The notes under the pieces were generated by a model, which was not told the DNA's origin, did no database searches, and was given only the letters and a program-made list of their open reading frames with translations. Of a stretch of DNA of 32,058 nucleotides, positions 7,620 to 16,342 are shown one piece after another (the stretch's first letter is position 1; every line of letters starts with the position of its first letter). This stretch comes from Acidimicrobiaceae bacterium (GTDB lineage: Bacteria; Actinomycetota; Acidimicrobiia; Acidimicrobiales; Bog-793): NCBI GenBank assembly GCA_025464005.1, contig JAODBO010000044.1:1-32058 (forward strand). Direction: 5' to 3'. Both the position numbers and the translations under genes were made by a program.

Positions 7620-8908
7620 GCAGTGCAGCGCTGCTGGCCTCGACCGGATGGCTCGGCACCGTCGGGAGCAGCCTGCGGGAGGGCTTCTTCATGTTCTGGG
7701 AGACGCTCTGGCCGCTCATCCTCGGCTTCGGCCTGTCGGGCGCCGTGCAGGCTTTCGTCAGTCACGAGTCGATGCAGGCCAAGATGGGGAGGCACGGGCC
7801 GGCGGACGTGGCCAGGGCCTCCGGGTACGGCATGGTCTCCTCGTCATGCTCGTACGCCGCGACGGCGATGGCGAAGTCGCTCTTCGTGAAGGGGGCGGAT
7901 TTCGTCGCGGCGTCTGTGTTCATGTTTGCGTCGACCAACCTCGTGCTCGAGCTCGGCGTCGTGCTGATCGTGCTGATGGGGTGGCAGTTCGCGGCGAGCG
8001 AGCTCGTCGGTGGGGCCATCATGGTCGTCCTGCTGGCACTGCTCGGTGGGCTTTGGCTACGAGGGAGGCTCGTCGTCGAGGCCAAGGCGCGCCTGACGAA
8101 CGATCCGGGGCACGATCAGGATCATGGCCCGCCGGAGAACACGGCGCTGCAGCACGAGCCGTGGGCCGTCAAGCTCCGGTCCAAGGGGGGATGGGCGGAC
8201 GCCGCCACCTACGCGATGGCCGATCTGACGATGCTGCGACGGGAGCTCGTGATCGGCTACACCGTCGCGGGTTTCCTCGCCGTCGCCGTTCCTGGCCACT
8301 TCTGGAGCACCGTGTTCATCCACGGGCACGGCTTCTGGACGACGCTCGAGAACGTCGCCGTCGGGCCGTTCATCGCCGTGATCAGCTTCGTGTGCTCGAT
8401 CGGCAACGTCCCTCTTGCTGCGGCGCTGTGGAAGGACGGGATCTCGTTCGGCGGCGTGGTCTCGTTCATCTTCGCCGACTTGATCACCTTCCCGCTCCTG
8501 CTCATCTACCGTCGCTACTACGGGACTCGCCTTACGCTTCGGATGGTGGCGATCTTCTGGCTCGTCATGTCGGCCGCCGGCCTGATCACCGAAGCCATCT
8601 TCCGGGCCGCCGGTCTCGTGCCGACGACCCGGCCCGCTCAGGTGGCGCCGGCGCACTTCTCCTGGGACTACACCACCTATCTCAACATCGTCTTCCTGCT
8701 CTTGTTCGGCGCCCTCTACTGGGCCTACCGCAACAGGACGCGCCTCGGGGGCGGCGGAGGATACGCCTTGGACCCGATCTGCGGGATGCAGGTCGAGAAG
8801 GCCAACGCCCCCGCCTCTTCGGTGCACCATGGCGAGCGGAGCTACTTCTGCTCCGACCGCTGCCGTCTGCGATTCGAGGCCGACGTGGCGCGTAGCCGCG
8901 TTCCCTAG
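7616..8908 (+). CDS. Permease (DUF318/ArsP-like metal efflux) fused to C-terminal YHS domain
   Basis: This 430-residue protein starts at a GTG overlapping the csoR stop (GTGA). Its permease part has two similar halves with the conserved Cys motifs SSSCSYAATAMAKSL (first half) and VCSIGNVPLAAALW (second half), typical of the DUF318/ArsP-type permeases. A His/Asp-rich loop (DPGHDQDHG) separates them. The last 45 residues are a YHS domain: DPICGMQV and YFCSDRCRLRFEAD, a likely metal-docking domain. Coupling with CsoR points to copper or related metal export. The stop codon TAG is part of the CTAG target duplicated by the downstream insertion sequence. Confidence 0.88.
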   Translation: MSSAALLASTGWLGTVGSSLREGFFMFWETLWPLILGFGLSGAVQAFVSHESMQAKMGRHGPADVARASGYGMVSSSCSYAATAMAKSLFVKGADFVAASVFMFASTNLVLELGVVLIVLMGWQFAASELVGGAIMVVLLALLGGLWLRGRLVVEAKARLTNDPGHDQDHGPPENTALQHEPWAVKLRSKGGWADAATYAMADLTMLRRELVIGYTVAGFLAVAVPGHFWSTVFIHGHGFWTTLENVAVGPFIAVISFVCSIGNVPLAAALWKDGISFGGVVSFIFADLITFPLLLIYRRYYGTRLTLRMVAIFWLVMSAAGLITEAIFRAAGLVPTTRPAQVAPAHFSWDYTTYLNIVFLLLFGALYWAYRNRTRLGGGGGYALDPICGMQVEKANAPASSVHHGERSYFCSDRCRLRFEADVARSRVP

Positions 8909-10566
8909 GTGCGTGGGTCAGTAACCGCTGAGGTGCTCGCGATTTCCTGACGAAGCGGCGAGACTTGGCCCATGGCCGAGAACGCTCCAGACGTGCAGCT
9001 CTTTGTCGCCGATCTGACCCGCGCCGAGATGCTCGAACGCCCGTCTCCAGCGGGGGTGAGCAAGACCTTCCGTCACTACGACCAGCACCAGCAGTTCCTC
9101 GTGCCACCGTCGCTCGAGGAGTGGCTGCCGGCCGAGCACCCGGCTCGCTTCATCTCCGACACGGTCGATCGCGCACTCGACCTCTCCGACATCTACGAGT
9201 CCTATGGGTCCGCGGCCGGAGCCCCGCCGTTCGCGCCGCAGATGATGTTGAAGCTCCTCCTCTACGGCTACTCCACCGGGGTGACGAGCTCGAGGGCGAT
9301 CGAGAGGCGGTGCCACGACGACGTGGCCCTCCGCTGGCTCAGCGCCAACACGACCCCGGACTACCGATCGATAGCGCGCTTTCGCCGCCGTCATCTGGGG
9401 GCGATCGAGGCGTTGTTCACCCAGGTGCTCGAGCTGTGCGCACGAGCGGGTCTCGTGAAGCTCGGCCGGGTCGCCCTCGACGGGACCAAGGTCCGCGCCT
9501 CGGCGAGTAGACACAAGGCGATGAGCTACGACCACCTCGGACGACGCGCAGAAGAGCTCCGAGCAGAGGTCGACGCGATGCTCGCGGAGGCCGAGGCGAT
9601 CGATGCCGCCGAGGACGAGGAGTTCGGCGAGGATCGCCGTGGCGACGAGCTTCCGCCCGAGATCGCGACCAAGGAGGGACGGATCGAGGCGATCCTTGCC
9701 GCCAAGGCCGCGATCGAGACCGAGGCAAAGGAGAAGGCGGCCGCCGAGGCTCGCCGAAAGGCCGAGGCGGCCGGCAAGGACGCCGAGGCGATCGAACAGA
9801 CGGTCGAGAAGGCAACAGACGAGGCGACACCGAGCGGCAGGGCCCAGCGGAACTTCACCGACCCCGACGCCCGGATCATGAAGACCGCCGACGGGTCGTT
9901 CCACTACTGCTATAACGCACAGGCTGACTCGACGAGGCCCACCAGGTCATCATCGCGACGAGCCTCACCCAGGCGGCCAGCGACATCGGCCAGCTCCTCC
10001 CGATGATGCACGAGATCGCAAGCGAGCTTGAAGCCGCCGACATCGACGGGTCACCTCGGCTGCTGCTCGCCGACGCCGGCTACTGCTCGGCCGACAACCT
10101 CGAAGCCGTGGCCGACCACGACGTCGACGTGCTCGTCGCCACCGGACGCACCAAGCACAACGAGCGCGTAACCGATGCACCACGAGGCCGCATCCCCGCG
10201 GATGCGACGAAGCGCGAACGGATGGCACGACGGCTTCGGACAAAGACAGGACGCGCCGACTACGCGCGGCGCAAAGCGATCGTCGAACCGGTCTTCGGCC
10301 AGATGAAGACCCGACAACACGCCGGGGCACTCCGGCTTCGAACGCTCGAGTGCGCTGAGGGCGAGTGGCTCCTCCACGCGCTCTGTCACAACCTCCGCAA
10401 GCTCGCGAACGCGGGCATGGTGGCGATGGCGACGTGATCGGCGCCATCGGGGACCACTTCGGGGTCAATCCCGACAGAAAACCTGCCCATCGGAAGACCC
10501 CATGATGAAAGTGCTCCCACTGCTCGCGTCTCGAACCGACCTCAACGTCGATTCAGACCCACGCAC
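8909..10566 (+). mobile_element. IS1182-like insertion sequence
   Basis: The element is 1658 bp. Its ends are perfect inverted repeats, GTGCGTGGGTC on the left and GACCCACGCAC on the right. Both ends are flanked by CTAG (8905-8908 and 10567-10570), giving a 16-base mirror that includes the duplication. CTAG targets and a single long DDE transposase with a coiled, Ala/Glu-rich insert fit the IS1182 family. The left CTAG contains the stop codon of the permease gene, so the host gene was not altered. The transposase is frameshifted, so this copy may need help to move. Confidence 0.88.
8972..10437 (+). pseudogene. IS1182-family transposase, frameshifted
   Basis: Two frames make one transposase. 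Frame 1 (8972 to about 9935) has the N-terminal domain QQFLVPPSLEEWLPAEHPARF, the DDE start GRVALDGTKVRASAS (first Asp) and a long charged coiled region to FHYCYNAQA. The family continues with VVDEAHQVI; here frame 1 turns to nonsense after CYNAQA, and DEAHQVIIATSLTQA continues in another frame, running to 10437 with LLADAGYCSADN (second Asp) and KAIVEPVFGQMK (Glu). The frame break is near 9927-9940, where about one base seems lost. No A-run or other slippery site is visible, so decay or a sequencing error is likelier than programmed frameshifting. Confidence 0.85.
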
Positions 10567-10742
10567 CTAGGAGGAGCGACTTCGCGCCCTCACTCAGCGG
10601 TGCGGTTCATGAGAGCGGTCCGCCAATAGCGCCGGCCTCGACGATGGACGCTCGGATTGCGTTCGGAACTGGACATGCTGGCTGCAAGTGAAGCTGGGCC
10701 CATCGCTTGTCGGGTATCGGCCATCGCCATAGGGTTCAACCC

Positions 10743-10957
10743 GTGGACGATCCCGTGCTGCGAATCGAGCTGCACGAGAGCACCGTCATGCTGATGAGCG
10801 CCCTGCTCCGGGCTCTGGCGGATCTGCGCGATGGTCCCAGCGCGCGCTCAACGCGAAGCAGCGCAGCTACCTTGCGCTGGCAATGGACACCGTGGCGGAC
10901 CGTGACATCATGTTCACGGCGCTCGCGAGTGCCCTGGGCGACGCCACGCCGCCCTGA
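10743..10957 (+). pseudogene. Possible broken ORF, unrecognised
   Basis: A frame starting at GTG 10743 (VDDPVLRIELHESTVMLMSALLRALADL) looks protein-like to about 10835, then the protein-like frame shifts and continues as QRALNAKQRSYLALAMDTVAD to a TGA at 10955-10957. The two parts together would be about 70 residues, helical. I do not recognise a family. It may be a frameshifted remnant or chance. Confidence 0.25.
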
Positions 10958-11191
10958 GCAAGACTCGGTCGTTGCCTTCCACCTCGGCTAGAGCAGTCGC
11001 ATCGTCGGGTTCGACGTCGGCCCGGCCAAGTTGGTCGCGACGCGGAAGGTCTGACCGGTCCGCGTCCTCGGAGGCCTACGCACATAGGCAAGCGCTGGAG
11101 CTCTGCTCAGGATGCCAACCCCCGGACGAAGGACGAGGGGCGGTAGGACAGTCAGGTCATCTGGGGGGCTGCAGTGCTGGTCCGCCGGCAG

Positions 11192-11225
11192 GTCGCCGCA
11201 GGCGGCGCCAGCCGCCTGCGGCGAC
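11192..11225. repeat. Perfect 15-bp inverted repeat, 4-base loop
   Basis: Arms 11192-11206 and 11211-11225 are exact complements around GCCA. The stem is very GC rich. No T tract follows, so it is not a standard intrinsic terminator; it may be a remnant of an element end or a strong RNA hairpin. Confidence 0.7.
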
Positions 11226-11535
11226 AGGGCGGCTTGAGTAAGTACTGGAGATGCTTTCGAGGTCGGCCGAAACCGGGCAGATCTGACACCGGTGTCGGTG
11301 TCAGCTGGATTCGCTGTCAGGCACCGTTGTTGTCCAAGTCCCTCGTGCGAATTGCATTGGACTGCCCATGACTACACATCGGGCATTCCGAGGCACGCCG
11401 AGAACGCTTCGCCGGATAACGAGGGCGATGCCGACAGGCGCATCGATCGCCGACTCGGCGTGACGACCGCGAGCGCGCACAGGACCTCGAACTCGACGCC
11501 GATCACCGAGTTCTCGGCGCGCGCCAAGGGTGCCG

Positions 11536-11581
11536 GGATACCTCAGGGCAGTCGTTCTGGGGATACCTCAGGGCAGTCGTT
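11536..11581. repeat. Two direct copies of a 21-bp sequence
   Basis: GGATACCTCAGGGCAGTCGTT occurs at 11536-11556 and 11561-11581, a 25-base period. It lies just before the ISL3 remnant and may be a scar of local duplication. Confidence 0.7.
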
Positions 11582-11598
11582 TGAGGTTGCTACCCCGC

Positions 11599-11750
11599 TT
11601 TGATGGCGCTTCGGATCTGATGGGGGTAGGGGTCCGCGACTCGAGCCGACCTGGGCTGTCAGCCTGGCGGCGTGGGACGCCGACACACCTCGATTGGACC
11701 GTTCGAGCAGGATCCCGCGCGCATGTGCGAGATCGCGCTTGTGGTGCAAA
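11599..11750 (+). mobile_element. Remnant of an ISL3-like element (left end and transposase N-terminus)
   Basis: This plus-strand stretch resembles the left end of the ISL3 relic at 13243-14140 read on the minus strand. Both have CTTCGGATCTGA(A/T)GGGGGT, then TCCGCGA, then a coding start. The frame from 11672 (GRRHTS.GPFEQDPARMCEI) parallels the relic transposase (SRRQVLLGLERNPQRMCEI). Similarity fades near 11750, just before the propeller gene. It is therefore a truncated second copy in the opposite orientation. Confidence 0.6.
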
Positions 11751-11782
11751 CTCTGTCTCAGCCACCTTGTAGCCTCTCGCCC

Positions 11783-13036
11783 ATGTGGCATCGCACGTAT
11801 CGCTCGGCGCGGCGCGGCAGGGCGTGCCGGTTGATGGCGAGCTTTGCCGCCATCGCTATCGGAGGAACCGCCTGGACTGTGGCGGCTGCCGCGAGTCAGC
11901 AAGCCGCGGCGCTCCCTTGGTTCGTGGTCTCGAGCCCGACCATCTCGCTGCAAGGTGGCCAGTCGAGGGCCTACCTCGATAGCGTCGCCTGCGCCTCAGC
12001 CGACTCGTGCCTCGCGGTGGGAATCACTGACAACTTCTACTCGCAGGCAAGCGCCTACGCATCTGAGTATCTGGTGGAACGTTACGACGGACACAGCTGG
12101 ACAATCGCTCATCCGAGTCTGCCTGGCGTTACGCCCGCGGTGGGCCTGCTACCCGAGAACCAGCTAGCGGGCGTCTCCTGCCCGTCGACCAGCTACTGCA
12201 TGGTCGTCGGCACGCAAAGTGCGCTCAGCCTCACCAGCGGGCTAGGCGCTGGAGCGGCGGGGGCCGTGGTGGAGGTCTACAACGGCAAGACCTGGTCGGC
12301 GATTCGTCCTCCGGCCGGAGCCGGCATGGGCCTTGACTCGGTCTCTTGCCCTGGCGCTGGAAGCTGCGTCGTCGTGGGACGCTCACGCAACGGCGACATC
12401 GTCAGCTACTCCTACCAAAACGACCGATGGAGCGCGCTCACCTTCATCGGGGCAGCGCCGAACGTCGATGACGGATTCAACTCGGTGTCGTGCGCTTCGT
12501 TGAGCTCCTGCATGGTCGTCGGCTACGCCGGGGCAGGCACCGGCGCGAGCAGCCACCGGTTCGCGGAATTGCTCACCGGCCGGTCGTGGATTCTGGCGAT
12601 CGACCAGGCTTGGCAGGAGGGCTCGACATCGGGCTTTGCCGGTACCTCGTGCAGCTCGACCCGAACCTGCATAGCGATCGGTGGCGCAGCCGTCGGCCCC
12701 TGGAGGGGAGCGAGCACTCCCTACAGCCCGATCGTCGAGATGTTCAGCGCGGACCAGTGGCGCGCGCTTCCTGCTCCGCCGGGACTTGGATCCTCTGGCG
12801 CCACACTCGGAGGTGTCGCTTGCACAGCTGGACGCTGCGTTGTCGTCGGGACCAAGCCGGATGAGGCAGTGATCGACACCAGCTCGAACGGGAGGTGGGG
12901 CGCGTCGTCATCGTCGCTACCTCTCCCATCGGGGGCGCACTTCTCATCGCTGTCGTGCCCGACCGTATCGTTCTGTGCGGCCGTAGGTGCCACTGCCCAC
13001 CAACCGCTGGTCGTCATCGGGTCGAACCGGCTCTAG
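11783..13036 (+). CDS. Secreted repeat protein, propeller-like (SVSCP..C..VG repeats)
   Basis: This 417-residue protein has a signal peptide (basic residues, then ASFAAIAIGGTAWTVAAAASQQAAA). The rest is built of repeats with the pattern S(V/L)xCxxxxxCxxVG, for example YLDSVACASADSCLAVG, GVSCPSTSYCMVVG, DSVSCPGAGSCVVVG, NSVSCASLSSCMVVG and SSLSCPTVSFCAAVG, each followed by strands and a conserved Trp segment. This suggests a beta-propeller stabilised by one disulfide per blade. Such repeat proteins are frequent in actinobacteria; function is unknown, presumably extracellular binding. TAGCCT at 11770-11775 ends seven bases before the ATG, so it may be leaderless. The frame is open upstream to 11672 only because it runs into an ISL3 remnant. 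Confidence 0.75.
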   Translation: MWHRTYRSARRGRACRLMASFAAIAIGGTAWTVAAAASQQAAALPWFVVSSPTISLQGGQSRAYLDSVACASADSCLAVGITDNFYSQASAYASEYLVERYDGHSWTIAHPSLPGVTPAVGLLPENQLAGVSCPSTSYCMVVGTQSALSLTSGLGAGAAGAVVEVYNGKTWSAIRPPAGAGMGLDSVSCPGAGSCVVVGRSRNGDIVSYSYQNDRWSALTFIGAAPNVDDGFNSVSCASLSSCMVVGYAGAGTGASSHRFAELLTGRSWILAIDQAWQEGSTSGFAGTSCSSTRTCIAIGGAAVGPWRGASTPYSPIVEMFSADQWRALPAPPGLGSSGATLGGVACTAGRCVVVGTKPDEAVIDTSSNGRWGASSSSLPLPSGAHFSSLSCPTVSFCAAVGATAHQPLVVIGSNRL

Positions 13037-13242
13037 CGCGCGGGCTGTCTGGGACATAGACGCCGAAGGGGCCTCGACGCCGATCGAGCGCAACCCGACC
13101 ACTCGGGTCAGCTGCACGGCTGCCGGTCAGGTTAACGGGCGCTTTGGATTTCCCGGGGGTCTTGATCGGGTGACGTGATCCTCCGGTGGACGCGGCGTTC
13201 GCGCGAGGCTGTGTCGTGGAGCAAGACCTGGAACGCGCCGCT
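13037..13242. other. Intergenic, no gene seen
   Basis: This lies between the propeller gene and the truncated end of the ISL3 relic. The relic's frame runs on into it (to a stop at 13127), but its family resemblance ends near 13243; I see no other signal. Confidence 0.4.
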
Positions 13243-14071
13243 TCTGGACCCGTCGCCGGGTCTCGTCGAGCTTCGCGTGTGCGAGTTTCACGACGTGAAA
13301 CGGATCCGCGACGAGCGTGGCGGCGGGCAGCATCGCTTCGAGCACCGACCGATATGGACCGGAGAGGTCGATCGCCGCGTACGCGACCTCGTCCCGCCAG
13401 GCCCCGCCCTTTCGGTCCAGCCACGCCTTCGGTTCTTTGCCAGAGCGACCCGGGACGACATCGAGGAGCTGGCCAGTGCGGACGTCGACGAACTGCGTGG
13501 AGAGCTCGGCTCGGCGGAACCGGCCCGTCCGGACAAAGAGCACCTCGTCGAGGCCGAGCGCCGTGCCGGTGTCCTAGCGGTCGAGGTCGCTGTCGACGAG
13601 CGCCTCGCCATAGGCGACAACGGCATCGTTCACGGTGTACCAGTCACAGCCGAGGTCGCCTGCGACCTCGGACTCCGACCTTGCGAACCGGCCAACCTGG
13701 ACGGTCGCCCATCGCCCCGCCCGCGCGGTCATCGCCATCCTCGGCGACGCGATCCGCGGGTCCTCCTCGCTTCAGCTCGCCCTCGGGCAATCGGGCTCGG
13801 GGCAGCGAAGGCGCCGCTTGTGCCAGCGGAGCCGCGTCGGCCTGCCGAAGCATGGAAGGTCGACGAAGGGGACGACGCGCTGATCCTTCAGCTCGGCGAT
13901 CGCCCCACAGTCCGGGCAACCGACCGACGTCCGCCGACACTCGACGTGGATCTCCGTGACCGGTCCGTCGAGGACGCCGAGCACCACGACGTCGGGAAGC
14001 CCGACGAGGATCTCGCACATCCGCTGGGGATTCCGCTCAAGGCCGAGAAGCACCTGTCGTCTCGAAGGCAT
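13127..14071 (-). pseudogene. ISL3-family transposase, truncated with two nonsense codons
   Basis: One frame runs from ATG 14071. The N-terminal zinc-binding part has CPDCGA and LRCPEPDCPRAS. There the expected Trp of SWTEEDPRIA is a TGA (13772-13774). The frame continues with SEEDPRIASPRMAMTARAGRW and the HTH-like SESEVAGDLGCDWYTVNDAV, then meets a TAG at 13574-13576 just before GLDEVLFVR, the first catalytic Asp-Glu region. DVVPGRS, AIDLSGPYRSVLEAMLP and VADPFHVVKLAHAKLDETRRRVQ follow. The family-like part ends near 13243; the remainder to a stop at 13127 is unrelated. No frameshift is needed to join the pieces, so this is a decayed, immobile transposase. Confidence 0.85.
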
Positions 14072-14140
14072 CCAGTCAGCTTGTCCGCGCGTCACTGCCG
14101 ATTCGCGGATGCCTAACCCCCTTCAGATCCGAAGAGTCGC
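13243..14140 (-). mobile_element. ISL3-family element relic, truncated
   Basis: The left end, with TCAGATCCGAAG at 14123-14134 (minus strand CTTCGGATCTGA), is present, followed by the transposase start. Family resemblance stops near 13243, after RRRVQ, so about half of the transposase and the right end are gone. No target duplication can be assigned. Confidence 0.75.
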
Positions 14141-14537
14141 TTTGATCCAACTGACCGTGTGACGCCAAAGGAGCCGGCGGCGCACGCTGGCACCGGGCAG
14201 CAAGCGATGGAACGTCGACCGAACGTCCTCCATCTTCATCTTGGACGGCTGCGTCGGCACGTGCATCGTCTCGGATCCTCTGAACAGGATGTAGCAACGG
14301 TCGACGACCACCACGACGACGCTGATCGCGTGTTATGGCACTGGGTACAGTCGGGCTTGGCGCGCCCGCGAGCGATGCAGACGGTTATTGCCGGGGTAAG
14401 GGCGAGCTAGCTCGACCCCACGTGCTCTGACACGTTGGGGCACGTACAGTTGCCGGTCTTCAGGTGCTCCGCGCAGCCTCGAAAGTTCCGAATACCCGGG
14501 GCAACGTCCGGAATGCAGCGGGCAAGGGCTCACCGAA
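14141..14537. other. Intergenic, no gene seen
   Basis: About 400 bases between the ISL3 relic and the papain/GNAT ORF. No frame has convincing codon bias or family resemblance. Confidence 0.45.
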
Positions 14538-15824
14538 GTGGAACGCGACGCGCGACTGCTAGTGTCCGCGGATCAGCGCTCTCAGCTCGACTGTTTGTCG
14601 CAAATGTGGCTCCACAGCCAACCTCAGCCCAACGCCGCTTGCTACGACCTGGCGCGGGCGTCTCTATCTCGAAAACCCGGCACCGTCTCGTCCGTTGCAG
14701 TGCAGCGACTGCCATCACCGAGACCTCGAGGACCTCCTGGCTCTCGGATGGGACGTGCACAGCCACGCGCACACACTTCCCTGCGGTTCCGGTTGTGCAA
14801 CGCGTGGCCCGCTCGGTCGGAAGTGGCAGCGGCATCTGATGCGGCGATTCAGCATGGACCGGACGCGAGGGTTCCTGCTCGGGAAGGCCATCGATGGGCA
14901 GCCGAACGTGAACGCTCGACCCAGCTGTTCGGCTTTCGGACACTCCGCTTCCTCTTGCAGCTCCCACAGCTTTGGTACGAGCCGATCCGGTCGATCGACG
15001 AGCTGATCGATTACCTCCACCTTCTGGGGCGGCTCGAACGCGCGTACGCGCCCGGACGACCATTCATTCGCCTCATCCTGCAGCTGTTCTCCTCGGCGCA
15101 CCATTCCCCAACCGGAGATATCGCGTGGCCAACTCCCGGCGAACCTCGGCTCGCGCTCCACTCGGTGATCGCAACGGGACTCTCAGCTGACGGACAATCC
15201 GTGAAGTTCGCAAACACTTGGGGTGAGAGTTGGGGAAACCGGGGAAACGGCACAGTCAGCATTGACTACTTGGCGCAGTACTTCGATCAAGCGTGGTGCA
15301 TGTGGAACGCCAAATGGGGACTTGCGTTCTACAAGCCAGAGCTGGCGACCTTCTCGCACGACTCGGACTTGCGGAAGGTATGGAAGCAGGTGAACCCGGT
15401 CTTCACCACGCCGCTCCGCGGAACACGAAAGGGTGATCGGTGGATCGTCGAGCGGTTCTACTCGTACTCGCCTGCTCGCGACTCAAGCATCGAGGTCATC
15501 CAGATGAGAAACGGCTATGGCCTTCGCATGGGATGGGCGCACGTCTGTCACGTCCGCGAGACCGATCAGTCTGAGATCATCGAACTCTTCGTGATGCCGG
15601 CGTTCCGTCATCAGGGTGTGGGGTCTGTCTTGGAAGGTGTTGCCTGCGACGACGCCCGCTCGATGAGTTCAACCAAGATGACCGCGTACCTGCATGACAG
15701 CGACGCCGGTGTCCTCGCAAATCGAGGTTCGACTAGGAGGTTTGCTTCAGCCCGCGGGTACACAATCCGGTGGCGACCGATGAGAAACCCGCACCTGTCG
15801 GCCACAGCGTCGAAATCGCTCTGA
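14538..15824 (+). CDS. Papain-like peptidase C-terminal half fused to GNAT acetyltransferase, N-terminus doubtful
   Basis: The open frame has 428 codons. Residues about 170-260 look like the C-terminal half of a papain-fold (C1-like) peptidase: GRPFIRLILQLFSS, TGDIAWPTPGE, the His segment LALHSVIATGL (His208) and the Asn segment FANTWGESWGNRGNGT (Asn226). Residues about 300-412 look like a GNAT domain, with IIELFVMPAFRHQGVGSVL holding the acetyl-CoA motif R357-x-x-G-x-G. The catalytic Cys with its usual Q-G-x-C context is not visible in this frame; the first 130 residues look like non-coding-type sequence. A Cys-containing patch near 14696 in another frame faintly resembles the missing motif, so a frameshift is possible. 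It may be a damaged gene. No partner genes are evident. Confidence 0.55.
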   Translation: MERDARLLVSADQRSQLDCLSQMWLHSQPQPNAACYDLARASLSRKPGTVSSVAVQRLPSPRPRGPPGSRMGRAQPRAHTSLRFRLCNAWPARSEVAAASDAAIQHGPDARVPAREGHRWAAERERSTQLFGFRTLRFLLQLPQLWYEPIRSIDELIDYLHLLGRLERAYAPGRPFIRLILQLFSSAHHSPTGDIAWPTPGEPRLALHSVIATGLSADGQSVKFANTWGESWGNRGNGTVSIDYLAQYFDQAWCMWNAKWGLAFYKPELATFSHDSDLRKVWKQVNPVFTTPLRGTRKGDRWIVERFYSYSPARDSSIEVIQMRNGYGLRMGWAHVCHVRETDQSEIIELFVMPAFRHQGVGSVLEGVACDDARSMSSTKMTAYLHDSDAGVLANRGSTRRFASARGYTIRWRPMRNPHLSATASKSL

Positions 15825-16342
15825 CGAGCGCGCGTTGGCGACGTAGTCATTGCGGACGCGCTCGATCGTGGTGAAGGTGCCTCGAAGGTAGACGGGTTGG
15901 GGTCTAGGACCGGCCTCGCGCAACCTCCTCAGCAGGAGCGTAGACGGGACTCACAGGCTGCCGATCAAGGCTGACTTGCGCTGTGCGATCGATATGGAAG
16001 CTCGGCGAACCTGCGACCGTCAAGCTCGAGGAGCGCCCCGGGCGTGCGTGATACCGCTTGCAGAACGTTCCTTCGGGTGCCGTCCTTCACAGACACCAAC
16101 AGCCGGGACGGAGTACCGAACGGATCGGGATCGCCGACTCGGCGTCGCTGGACGGCTGCCTGGTGCTGAGGTCGCCTGCGACGTTCGGCACTGTCGACTG
16201 CGTCGACCCCGCTGCCCGCGACGTGAGCAGTAACGGGAACGCTTGGCTTCCCGCCGCTGAAGTCCGTCGCAACGAAGCGCCGATCCTATCCTGGCCGTAC
16301 GCAGTCGGGCGATGGTTCCAGAGAAGCATCAGTCTCAGACGT
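15825..16342. other. Intergenic, no gene seen
   Basis: About 520 bases between the convergent papain/GNAT and NERD genes. Plus-strand frames here have no family resemblance. Confidence 0.45.

Larger units (their letters stand above)
10571..11598. other. Gene-poor, apparently decayed region
   Basis: About 1 kb between the insertion sequence and the ISL3 remnant has no intact gene that I can support. It holds a possible broken ORF, a strong hairpin and a short tandem repeat, listed separately. Codon bias drifts between frames, which suggests decay. Confidence 0.5.

Noticed and set aside
11672..11782. Longer start for the propeller protein at 11672
   Set aside because: The extra residues match the N-terminus of the ISL3 transposase relic, not a signal peptide; the signal peptide follows ATG 11783.
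14695..15006. Polysaccharide deacetylase-like motif (LEDLLALGWDVHSHAHTL) in another frame
   Set aside because: Only one short motif, no supporting domain around it; probably chance.
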